Source: Streptomyces cynarae (GTDB lineage Bacteria; Actinomycetota; Actinomycetes; Streptomycetales; Streptomycetaceae). From it: a DNA stretch of 64,000 nt. The notes under the pieces are model-generated. The model was not told where the DNA came from, ran no database searches, and saw only the letters and a program-made list of their open reading frames with translations. Each line of letters begins with the position of its first letter. Within the stretch, counting starts at the first letter, position 1. The translations under genes and the position numbers were made by a program. The stretch spans positions 5,982,001 through 6,046,000 of the forward strand of contig NZ_CP106793.1 in assembly GCF_025642135.1 (NCBI RefSeq). The letters run 5' to 3'. Below, one piece after another: positions 1 through 6,910 of the stretch.

Positions 1-1
1 C

Positions 2-79
2 GACGCGGAGGAGTGCGCCGAGATCTTCGCGATGCTGCGTCCGCTGCGCATCGCCGCGGGGGACTTCAAGGAGGGCTGA
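2..79 (+). CDS. C-terminal end of an unidentified protein (left edge)
   Basis: An open frame enters from the left edge and ends at TGA 77-79, leaving 25 codons that end in LRPLRIAAGDFKEG. The short amphipathic tail resembles the C-terminus of MarR-type regulators, but too little remains to identify it. It is followed 65 bp later by the DUF3817 gene on the same strand. The call rests on an uninterrupted frame with Streptomyces-like codon use. Confidence 0.4.
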   Translation, partial: DAEECAEIFAMLRPLRIAAGDFKEG

Positions 80-144
80 GCGGCGGTCGTGCGGCGCCGG
101 GGGTGCCGGAAGATCGACGCAAACCGGCCGTTACGCTCGGAGCC

Positions 145-483
145 ATGAAAAAGAGCGTGCTGACCCGCTACCGCGTGATGGCCTACGTCACCGGTGTGCT
201 GCTGGTCCTGCTGACCCTCGGTGTCATCGCCAAGTACATCCTCGACGTGAACGGCGCGGCCGACTTCACCCGCGTCATCGGCATCGCCCACGGCTGGCTG
301 TACGTCATCTACCTGGTCTTCGCCTTCGACCTGGGCTCGAAGGCGAAGTGGCCGGTCGGCAAGCAGCTGTGGGTCCTGCTCGCGGGGACGATCCCGACGG
401 CCGCCTTCTTCGTGGAGCGCAAGGTCACCCACGAGCTCGAGTCGAAGATCGCGGAGGACGCTCCCGCGGTCGCCAAGGCGTAG
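145..483 (+). CDS. DUF3817 family small integral membrane protein
   Basis: Encodes 112 residues, from an ATG just after TTACGCTCGGAGCC. Three hydrophobic segments are visible at about residues 10-32, 45-65 and 75-92, with a charged C-terminal tail (VERKVTHELESK). The layout and the motif IAHGWLYVIYL are typical of DUF3817 proteins, which are widespread in actinobacteria and have no assigned function. An in-frame start at base 13 would add 44 low-complexity residues without a plausible ribosome binding site and was not used. The gene lies 75 bp upstream of icmA on the same strand, but a palindrome and a likely promoter separate them, so joint transcription is uncertain. Confidence 0.8.
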   Translation: MKKSVLTRYRVMAYVTGVLLVLLTLGVIAKYILDVNGAADFTRVIGIAHGWLYVIYLVFAFDLGSKAKWPVGKQLWVLLAGTIPTAAFFVERKVTHELESKIAEDAPAVAKA

Positions 484-526
484 CGGAGACCGCCGTACGG
501 AGGCCGTGCGGCGGTCTGCCGTCGAC

Positions 527-550
527 ATTTACTTGGACGTCCTAGTAAAT
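527..550 (+). promoter_or_regulatory. 24-bp palindromic operator candidate before icmA
   Basis: Arms ATTTACTTGGAC (527-538) and GTCCTAGTAAAT (539-550) pair at 11 of 12 positions; the only mismatch is 534/543. The right arm contains TAGTAA (543-548), which could serve as the -10 hexamer, and the icmA ATG is only 8 bp beyond the palindrome. A repressor bound here would block the promoter and the start of icmA. The cognate regulator is not known; the TetR gene at 3088-3729 is a neighbour but carries its own different palindrome. Confidence 0.7.
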
Positions 551-558
551 TCGAGGGT

Positions 559-2259
559 ATGGACGCTGACGCCATCGAGGAGGGCCGCCGACGCTGGCAG
601 GCCCGGTACGACGCCTCACGCAAGCGCGAGGCCGATTTCACGACGCTCTCCGGCGATCCCGTGGAGCCTGTGTACGGGCCCCGGCCCTCAGACACGTACG
701 AGGGTTTCGAGCGGATCGGCTGGCCCGGTGAGTACCCCTTCACCCGCGGCCTGTACCCGACCGGCTACCGGGGGCGGACCTGGACCATCCGCCAGTTCGC
801 CGGGTTCGGCAACGCCGAGCAGACGAACGAGCGCTACAAGATGATCCTGGACGCCGGCGGCGGAGGCCTGAGCGTCGCCTTCGACATGCCGACCCTCATG
901 GGCCGCGACTCCGACGACCCGCGTTCGCTCGGCGAGGTCGGGCACTGCGGTGTCGCGATCGACTCGGCCGCGGACATGGAGGTCCTGTTCAAGGACATCC
1001 CCCTCGGTGACGTCACCACCTCGATGACGATCAGCGGACCGGCGGTCCCCGTCTTCTGCATGTACCTGGTCGCCGCCGAGCGCCAGGGCGTGGACCCCTC
1101 CGTGCTCAACGGCACGCTCCAGACCGACATCTTCAAGGAGTACATCGCCCAGAAGGAGTGGCTCTTCCAGCCCGAGCCGCATCTGCGCCTCATCGGCGAC
1201 CTGATGGAGTACTGCGCGTCCCGCATCCCCGCCTACAAGCCGCTGTCCGTCTCCGGCTACCACATCCGGGAGGCGGGCGCGACGGCCGCGCAGGAGCTGG
1301 CGTACACGCTCGCCGACGGGTTCGGGTACGTGGAGCTGGGGCTCAGCCGCGGGCTCGATGTGAACGTGTTCGCGCCGGGCCTGTCCTTCTTCTTCGACGC
1401 GCACGTCGATTTCTTCGAGGAGATCGCCAAGTTCCGCGCGGCGCGGCGCATCTGGGCGCGCTGGATGCGGGACGTGTACGGGGCGACGAGCGAGAAGGCG
1501 CAGTGGCTGCGCTTCCACACGCAGACGGCCGGGGTCTCGCTGACCGCGCAGCAGCCGTACAACAACGTGGTGCGTACGGCGGTGGAGGCGCTGGCGGCGG
1601 TGCTGGGCGGCACCAACTCCCTGCACACCAACGCCCTGGACGAGACGCTCGCGCTGCCGTCCGAGCAGGCGGCGGAGATCGCGCTGCGGACCCAGCAGGT
1701 GCTGATGGAGGAGACCGGGGTCGCCAACGTGGCCGATCCGCTGGGCGGTTCTTGGTACGTGGAGCAGCTGACGGACCGGATCGAGGCGGACGCGGAGAAG
1801 ATCTTCGAGCAGATCAAGGAGCGGGGCCTCAGGGCCCACCCCGACGGGCAGCACCCGATCGGGCCGATGACGTCCGGGATCCTGCGGGGCATCGAGGACG
1901 GGTGGTTCACCGGGGAGATCGCGGAGTCCGCGTTCCGGTACCAGCAGGCGCTGGAGAAGGGCGACAAGAAGGTGGTGGGCGTGAACGTCCACACCGGGTC
2001 GGTCACCGGGGACCTGGAGATCCTGCGGGTCAGCCACGAGGTGGAGCGGGAGCAGGTGCGGGTGCTGGGCGCCCGGCGCTCCGCTCGGGACGACGTGGCG
2101 GTGCGTGCGGCTCTGGACGGGATGCTGGCCGCTGCGCGGTCCGGCGCCAACATGATCGAGCCGATGTTGGATGCGGTTCGGGCCGAGGCGACGCTGGGCG
2201 AGATCTGTGACGCGTTGCGGGACGAGTGGGGGGTGTACACGGAGCCGGCCGGGTTCTGA
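559..2259 (+). CDS. icmA: Isobutyryl-CoA mutase, large subunit IcmA
   Basis: Encodes 566 residues of the B12-dependent acyl-CoA mutase family. IcmA interconverts isobutyryl-CoA and n-butyryl-CoA in the cytoplasm together with the small cobalamin-binding IcmB, linking valine catabolism to the precursors of polyketides and fatty acids. Two residues separate it from methylmalonyl-CoA mutase: Phe80 in TIRQFAGFG replaces the usual Tyr, and Gln198 in YIAQKEW replaces the carboxylate-binding Arg. The substrate barrel runs from about residue 30 to 540. The C-terminal B12-binding domain (DxHxxG) is absent, as expected when it is encoded separately; icmB is not in this window. Start ATG 559 follows GAGGG closely, with the palindrome 527-550 just upstream, so the leader is very short. 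The gene is followed by a long repeat region. Confidence 0.93.
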   Translation: MDADAIEEGRRRWQARYDASRKREADFTTLSGDPVEPVYGPRPSDTYEGFERIGWPGEYPFTRGLYPTGYRGRTWTIRQFAGFGNAEQTNERYKMILDAGGGGLSVAFDMPTLMGRDSDDPRSLGEVGHCGVAIDSAADMEVLFKDIPLGDVTTSMTISGPAVPVFCMYLVAAERQGVDPSVLNGTLQTDIFKEYIAQKEWLFQPEPHLRLIGDLMEYCASRIPAYKPLSVSGYHIREAGATAAQELAYTLADGFGYVELGLSRGLDVNVFAPGLSFFFDAHVDFFEEIAKFRAARRIWARWMRDVYGATSEKAQWLRFHTQTAGVSLTAQQPYNNVVRTAVEALAAVLGGTNSLHTNALDETLALPSEQAAEIALRTQQVLMEETGVANVADPLGGSWYVEQLTDRIEADAEKIFEQIKERGLRAHPDGQHPIGPMTSGILRGIEDGWFTGEIAESAFRYQQALEKGDKKVVGVNVHTGSVTGDLEILRVSHEVEREQVRVLGARRSARDDVAVRAALDGMLAAARSGANMIEPMLDAVRAEATLGEICDALRDEWGVYTEPAGF

Positions 2260-2289
2260 GTGCGGCCGGGTGGGGGTGCCCCTGCTTGC

Positions 2290-3050
2290 TTCCGCCCCCG
2301 CCCTTCCCGCCCCTGGGGGCGCAGCCCCCGGCCCCTCCCGGGGCTCCGCCCCCAGACCCCTTGCCGGGGGCTGCGCGGGCCCGTCGGCCCGTCGGCCCGT
2401 TGCGGGGGCTGCGCCCGTCGGCCCGTTGCCGGGGGCTGCGCCCGTCGGCCTGTTGCCGGGGCTACGCCCGCTGGCCCGTTGCCGGGGGCTGTGCCCGTCG
2501 GCCTCTTGCGGCGGGCTGCGCCTGTCGTCCCGTTGCGGGGGCTGTGCCCGCCGGCCCCTTGCCGGAGCTGCGCCTGTGGGCTGCTTGCGGGGGCTGCGCC
2601 CGCCGCCCCTTGCCGGAGCTGCGCCTGTGGGCTGCTTGCGGGGGGCTGCGCCTGTCGGCCTCTTGCGGGGGGCGCCTGTTGTCCCGTTGCGGCGGGCTGC
2701 GCCTGTCGTCCCGTTGCGGGGGCTGCGCCTGTCGGCCTCTTGCGGGGGGGGGCGCCTGTTGTCCCGTTGCGGCGGGCTGCGCCGGGCCTGCTTGCGGGGG
2801 GCTGCGCCTGTCGGCCTCTTGCGGGGGCTGCGCCTGTCGTCCCGTTGCGGCGGGCTGCGCCTGTCGTCCCGTTGCGGGGGCTGTGCCCGCCGGCCCCTTG
2901 CCGGAGCTGCGCCTGTGGGCTGCTTGCGGGGGCTGCGCCTGTCGGCCTCTTGCCGGGGGTCGCGCCCGCTGACCTGTTGCCGGGGGCTGCCCCCGGCCCC
3001 CTTGCCCCTGCCGGGGGCTGCGCCGCTCGGTCCCGGGTGGGGTGCGCTCC
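2290..3050. repeat. GC-rich minisatellite between icmA and tetR
   Basis: About 760 bp built from more than twenty degenerate copies of a unit of roughly 25-35 bp containing TTGCGGGGGCTGCGCC followed by a variable TGTCGGCC-like part. The region has almost no stop codons, so long frames exist on both strands, but these are periodic and low-complexity and are not called genes. It fills the gap between two convergent genes. Single GGGGGCTGCGCCCC elements are frequent after Streptomyces genes; here one appears to have expanded in tandem. Some units form short GC hairpins and may act as a redundant two-way terminator. Confidence 0.85.
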
Positions 3051-3087
3051 CAGTCCTTCGATGTCGGTCGTCTGAACGGCCTCGCGC

Positions 3088-3729
3088 TCAATCGGCGGGC
3101 GGGCTTGCCGCAGTCAGCCCGAGCAACAGGACCCGGGTGAGACCCCGCACCCACTCCTCGTCCGCCGGGCGGGCGCTCACCAGGGTGCGGTGGACCACCG
3201 CGCCTGCCACCATGTCGAAGATCAGGTCGGCCGTGCGGGCCGCCCCCTCCGGGTCGGTCTCGGGAGGCAGCTCGCCGCGGGCCGTCGCGCGGGCGCGGCC
3301 CGCCAGGACCAGGCGTTTTTGGCGGTCGACGATGGAGGCGCGGATCCGTTCGCGCAGGGCGTCGTCCCGGGTGGACTCCGCCACCACCGCCATCAGGCCG
3401 CTCTTGGCGTCCGGGCGGTCCAGGATCGCCGCGAACTGCAGCACCACGCCCTCGATGTCCGCGGCCAGGCTGCCCCGGTCCGGCAGCTCCAGCTCGTCGA
3501 AGAGTTCGGCCACCGCGTCGACCACGAGTTCGTTCTTGCCCGCCCAGCGGCGGTAGAGGGTCGTCTTCGCCACCCCCGCCCGTGTCGCCACGTCTCCCAG
3601 CGTGAGCTTCGACCAGCCCAGCTCGACCAGCGCCTCGCGCGTCGCCGCCAAAATCGCGGCGTCCGCGGCGGCGCTGCGGGGGCGCCCCGGACGGCCTGCG
3701 GACGGGCTGCTCTGCATGTCAGTGACCAT
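3088..3729 (-). CDS. TetR family transcriptional regulator
   Basis: Encodes 213 residues from ATG 3729 (ATG 3717, beginning MQSSPSAG, is an equally possible start). The N-terminal domain carries the TetR helix-turn-helix LGDVATRAGVAKTTLYRRW at about residues 50-68, preceded by a basic segment (GRPGRPRS). The remainder should be the helical ligand and dimerisation domain; the ligand cannot be read from the sequence. A 17-bp palindrome at 3823-3839, about 95 bp upstream in the gap shared with the divergent thioredoxin gene, is a good candidate for its own operator. Regulated targets could include itself and that neighbour. Confidence 0.88.
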   Translation of the reverse strand: MVTDMQSSPSAGRPGRPRSAAADAAILAATREALVELGWSKLTLGDVATRAGVAKTTLYRRWAGKNELVVDAVAELFDELELPDRGSLAADIEGVVLQFAAILDRPDAKSGLMAVVAESTRDDALRERIRASIVDRQKRLVLAGRARATARGELPPETDPEGAARTADLIFDMVAGAVVHRTLVSARPADEEWVRGLTRVLLLGLTAASPPAD

Positions 3730-3822
3730 ATCCGGCCCAGGCAATGGCGATATCTGTCCGTCGTGTGAAGTGGTGAGGGAGATCACCGGCGGACTGGCCA
3801 CAGCCACGCCCGGAGACAGTTA

Positions 3823-3839
3823 CGCTACGACTCGTAGCG
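3823..3839. promoter_or_regulatory. 17-bp palindrome, probable TetR operator
   Basis: CGCTACGA, a central C, and TCGTAGCG form a perfect inverted repeat with 8-bp arms. It lies between the divergent TetR gene (start 3729) and the thioredoxin gene (start 3995). Symmetry, length and position match autoregulatory TetR operators. Confidence 0.7.
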
Positions 3840-3994
3840 AAAGCGTACGCGCACCGTGCGTGCCGTGTTCGCGAGCGACGACCACTGGCGCCGGGTGGGG
3901 ACCCGGCCACCGAGCACGACCCGCCGGGCGCAGTCCCGGGCACGGCTTTGACCATGCTTTTCACAGCGGCGTACGGAAGGGGGAGGATGTACTC

Positions 3995-4969
3995 ATGCAG
4001 CCACGGAACATGTCCATGAGCGGAGTCGTCGACCTCGCCGCGGTGAAGGCAGCCCAGGAGGCGAAGGCGAAGGCGGAGCAGGCGCGCGCCGAAGCGGCCC
4101 GGCAGGGCGGGGGAGGGGCGGTCTCCCCGGCCGACCTCGTCATCGACGTCGACGAGGCGGGGTTCGAGTACGACGTCCTGCAGCGGTCCACCGAGGTGCC
4201 CGTCGTCATCGACTTCTGGGCCGAGTGGTGCCAGCCCTGCAAGCAGCTGAGCCCGGTCCTGGAGCGGCTGGCCGTCGAGTACAACGGCCGGTTCGTGCTC
4301 GCCAAGATCGACGTCGACGCCAACCAGATGCTGATGCAGCAGTTCGGCATCCAGGGGATCCCGGCCGTCTTCGCCGTCGTCGCCGGGCAGGCGCTGCCCC
4401 TCTTCCAGGGCGCCGCCCCCGAACAGCAGATCCGCGCGACCCTCGACCAGCTCGTCCAGGTCGCCGAGCAGCGCTTCGGTCTGACCGGTCTGACCGTCGA
4501 CCCCGACGCCGAGCCGGGCGGCGCCCAGCCGGCCCCTCAGACCCCGGCGGGCCCTTACGACGCCTTGCTCGAAGCGGCCGTCGAGGCGCTGGACGCGGGC
4601 GACTTGGGCGGTGCGATCCAGGCGTACAAGAACGTGCTGAGCGACGACCCGGGCAACACGGAGGCCAAACTGGGCCTCGCCCAGGCCGAGTTGCTGCAGC
4701 GGGTGCAGGGGGCCGACCCGCAGCAGGTACGCAAGGAGGCCGCGGAGAAGCCCGGTGACGTGGCGGCACAGATCGCCGCGGCCGACCTGGATCTGGTGGG
4801 CGGACACGTGGATGACGCGTTCGGGCGGCTCATCGAGACGGTGCGGCGAACGGCGGGGGACGACCGGGACGCCGCACGGCTGCGGCTGCTGGAACTCTTC
4901 GAGGTGGTGGGCGCCGACGACCCGCGCGTGACGGCGGCGCGGAGGGCGCTCGCGAGGGCCTTGTTCTGA
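3995..4969 (+). CDS. Thioredoxin-domain protein with TPR-like C-terminus (CnoX/YbbN type)
   Basis: Encodes 324 residues. Residues 1-45 are a charged Ala/Lys/Glu-rich leader. A thioredoxin fold follows (about 50-150) with active site WCQPC (Cys79, Cys82) rather than the canonical WCGPC, and the cis-Pro region IQGIPAVFAVV. After a short Pro-rich linker (about 170-190) the C-terminal half has TPR-like helices (LEAAVEALDAGDLGGAIQAY, then NTEAKLGLAQAELL). This order matches the CnoX/YbbN group, which in other bacteria protects proteins from oxidation with chaperones; that role is inferred here. Start ATG 3995 follows a strong GGGGGAGG site; in-frame upstream codons lack one. The protein has no signal peptide and should be cytoplasmic. 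Confidence 0.88.
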   Translation: MQPRNMSMSGVVDLAAVKAAQEAKAKAEQARAEAARQGGGGAVSPADLVIDVDEAGFEYDVLQRSTEVPVVIDFWAEWCQPCKQLSPVLERLAVEYNGRFVLAKIDVDANQMLMQQFGIQGIPAVFAVVAGQALPLFQGAAPEQQIRATLDQLVQVAEQRFGLTGLTVDPDAEPGGAQPAPQTPAGPYDALLEAAVEALDAGDLGGAIQAYKNVLSDDPGNTEAKLGLAQAELLQRVQGADPQQVRKEAAEKPGDVAAQIAAADLDLVGGHVDDAFGRLIETVRRTAGDDRDAARLRLLELFEVVGADDPRVTAARRALARALF

Positions 4970-4981
4970 CCAGTCGCTAAA

Positions 4982-5005
4982 CGCCCGGGGTTGTGATGCC
5001 CGGGT
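4982..5005 (+). terminator. Hairpin terminator after the thioredoxin gene
   Basis: Two CCCGGG blocks separated by a 9-nt loop form a short GC stem, extended by one G-T and one C-G pair, beginning 13 bp after the stop. There is no U tract, as is usual in Streptomyces. Confidence 0.55.
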
Positions 5006-5031
5006 GAAAGATTTGCCGACAGAGGTTGACG

Positions 5032-5069
5032 GCGGCCGCGCTTTACCAAATCTTGGTAATCGCGGCCGC
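5032..5069. promoter_or_regulatory. Long inverted repeat in the gap before the DUF6230 gene
   Basis: GCGGCCGCG (5032-5040) pairs with CGCGGCCGC (5061-5069), and the inner TTACCAA (5043-5049) pairs with TTGGTAA (5053-5059). Only a one-base asymmetry interrupts about 16 pairs around a 3-nt centre. It could be a second terminator or a large operator. The TTACC/GGTAA core resembles the TTAC..GTAA dyads at 5071-5085 and 5200-5215. Confidence 0.5.
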
Positions 5070-5070
5070 T

Positions 5071-5215
5071 GTTACTGCGAGTAAGACGGGCCCGTTGTTC
5101 TGTGGGGTTCTGTCCGCTCTTCAACCGTTTCGCCATCTCCCTTTGTGCCACGAAGAGTTGCCGGGCGATGCCGGGCGGTCGTCGGGTGGTTATCCGGCCG
5201 TTACTAGTGAGTAAC
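5071..5215. promoter_or_regulatory. Two TTAC/GTAA dyads in the 620-bp gap 4970-5589
   Basis: GTTACTGCGAGTAAG (5071-5085) and GTTACTAGTGAGTAAC (5200-5215) share arms GTTACT and AGTAAC with spacers of 3 and 4 bp. The second is followed at once by a GC hairpin (CCCCCTTGCGGGGG, 5220-5233). They are candidate operators for the DUF6230/DUF6114 genes downstream. The rest of the gap (5234-5578) has no frame that looks coding; I see nothing else definite in it. Confidence 0.45.
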
Positions 5216-5589
5216 GAACCCCCTTGCGGGGGCGGCGAGAATGCACCACGATCGGCCACGCTCGGTCCATCGCCGTACCCGACACCCAGCCGGGGCAACG
5301 GCTTTTCGTGGGTCCCCACCGGGCAGGAGCCGGCGGCAGTGGCGTCGGCTCTTGGACAGGGGGGTCTCCGCCGCGGCGGAGCCTGTCCGGAGGTTGTGCG
5401 TGATGTGTGTCAGGCGCGACCAGTGGTTGTCGCTCGGGGGTGATCGCCGGTGATTGGGGCGCGGTTCGCGCCTCCGAGCGCGGGCGCTCTCCTTCCCGAG
5501 GACGTAGCACTTCTCCCATCCCTGCCCGGCCAAGCCGCCGACCGGCAGCGAGCCGGGATCAGGAGATGTACGTCCGAGAAGGAGGAAAT

Positions 5590-6246
5590 ATGGAGTCCCA
5601 GGTGCGTGGCGGGACCAGATGGAAGCGGTTCGCTGTGGTCATGGTGCCCAGCGTCGCCGCGACAGCAGCAATAGGTGTCGCCCTCGCGCAGGGCGCTCTC
5701 GCCGCGTCGTTCAGCGTGTCGGGGCAGGATTTCAAGGTGACCGCCGGCCAGTTGGTCGGCACCGGCTTCACCCAGTACGGCGCGCTCGACACCGGCAAGG
5801 GCCTCGACGGCAAGGACCAGGCACACCCGGTGGCGGTCTCGGCGTTCAACCACGCCACCATCACCAAGATGTGCCAGTCCGTGGTCACCCCGATCCCGTT
5901 CCTGAACAAGAACGTCACCTTCAAGCTGACCGCGGGTGACAAGGGCAAGGACGTCGAGGCGGAGCAGCTCTTCATCGACGTCGCCGACCTCGACTCGACT
6001 CAGGCCGAGTTCAGCAACATCGACATCGGCGTCGCGGCCGGGAGCGTCACCAAGGGCCCGAAGCCCAAGGCCGACGAGATCCAGCAGCAGAAGACGAGCC
6101 CCTACGGGTTCGCCCAGCAGGCCGACAAGGCCGTGCTGACCGATGTGAAGCAGACGGCGTGGGCGACCACCGCCGGCACCTTCAAGCTCGCCAACCTGCA
6201 CATGGGACTGCAGTGGGGCAGCGGCGAGGGAATCGAGTGCTACTAG
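5590..6246 (+). CDS. DUF6230 family membrane-anchored/exported protein
   Basis: Encodes 218 residues from ATG 5590 behind the strong site GAAGGAGG. A positively charged start (RWKR) and hydrophobic stretch at about residues 14-36 ending in ALAAS form a signal peptide or anchor. The exported part has two cysteines, in KMCQ and the final GIECY, which could form a disulfide. I recognise it as DUF6230, an actinobacterial family sometimes labelled cholesterol esterase in older annotation; no esterase GxSxG motif is present, so that label is not supported. It begins a run with the DUF6114 and low-complexity secreted genes, suggesting a shared envelope function. Confidence 0.75.
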   Translation: MESQVRGGTRWKRFAVVMVPSVAATAAIGVALAQGALAASFSVSGQDFKVTAGQLVGTGFTQYGALDTGKGLDGKDQAHPVAVSAFNHATITKMCQSVVTPIPFLNKNVTFKLTAGDKGKDVEAEQLFIDVADLDSTQAEFSNIDIGVAAGSVTKGPKPKADEIQQQKTSPYGFAQQADKAVLTDVKQTAWATTAGTFKLANLHMGLQWGSGEGIECY

Positions 6247-6373
6247 GCAGTCGGTGACGGGCGAGGGAGCCACCGGTCTCCCCCGCCCGTCGTCTCTCTG
6301 CCCTCGTCCCCGCCCCACCACCCACCGCAGCACCTCCCCTCACCACAGCAACACCGCTCCAGGGAGCTATTCG

Positions 6374-6910
6374 ATGAACGCCGAGTCGCCCGCGCAGAAC
6401 GAGCACCATCTCCGCGTCTTCCGGCAGCGCTTCCGCGACTGGCGGGGCGCCCGTCCGTTCTGGGCCGGCCTCTTCGTCCTGTTCGGCGGCTTCCCGATCA
6501 TGTATTTCCCGTACGCGCACATAAAGATCGGTGCGCTCACGGTGGCGATGGCGACCACTGCGGGAGCCGGGTCACTGATCATCGGCGTGCTCCTGGTCGT
6601 CCTGGGCCTGACGCTGTGGTTCCAGCAGCACGTACGGGTCTTCGCGGGCGTCGCGGCGATCCTGCTGGCGCTGGTGTCCATCCCGGTGTCCAACTTCGGC
6701 GGCTTCGTCGTCGGCTTCCTGTTCGCCCTCATCGGCGGGGCGATGGCCGTGGCGTGGGCGCCGGGACCGCCGCCCGAGCCGCAGGCGGCGCAGGAGGCCG
6801 GCATGGGCGAGGGTGGCGCCCCCGGGGCCGTGGACGGTGCGGGTCTGCCGAACGATCTGTCAGGAACGAGCCCGGCCAACGGGGCGAACGGGAGGCACAG
6901 TGCCGGCTGA
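6374..6910 (+). CDS. DUF6114 family four-helix membrane protein
   Basis: Encodes 178 residues from ATG 6374, with AGGGAG 8 bp upstream. After a soluble start (about 30 residues, FRQRFRDWRGARPFWAG) there are about four hydrophobic segments between residues 33 and 135, then a Gly/Pro/Ala-rich cytoplasmic-type tail. The pattern matches DUF6114, which in Streptomyces sits beside DUF6230. Its 3' end overlaps the start of the next gene by 11 bp, which implies translational coupling. Function is unknown. Confidence 0.75.
   Translation: MNAESPAQNEHHLRVFRQRFRDWRGARPFWAGLFVLFGGFPIMYFPYAHIKIGALTVAMATTAGAGSLIIGVLLVVLGLTLWFQQHVRVFAGVAAILLALVSIPVSNFGGFVVGFLFALIGGAMAVAWAPGPPPEPQAAQEAGMGEGGAPGAVDGAGLPNDLSGTSPANGANGRHSAG

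Noticed and set aside
2171..3556. Long open frames on both strands through the minisatellite
   Set aside because: They are produced by the stop-poor repeat unit, have Pro/Ala/Gly/Arg-rich periodic sequence and no ribosome site.
5590..6246. Cholesterol esterase assignment for the DUF6230 protein
   Set aside because: No GxSxG or other hydrolase motif, and the protein is only 218 residues.
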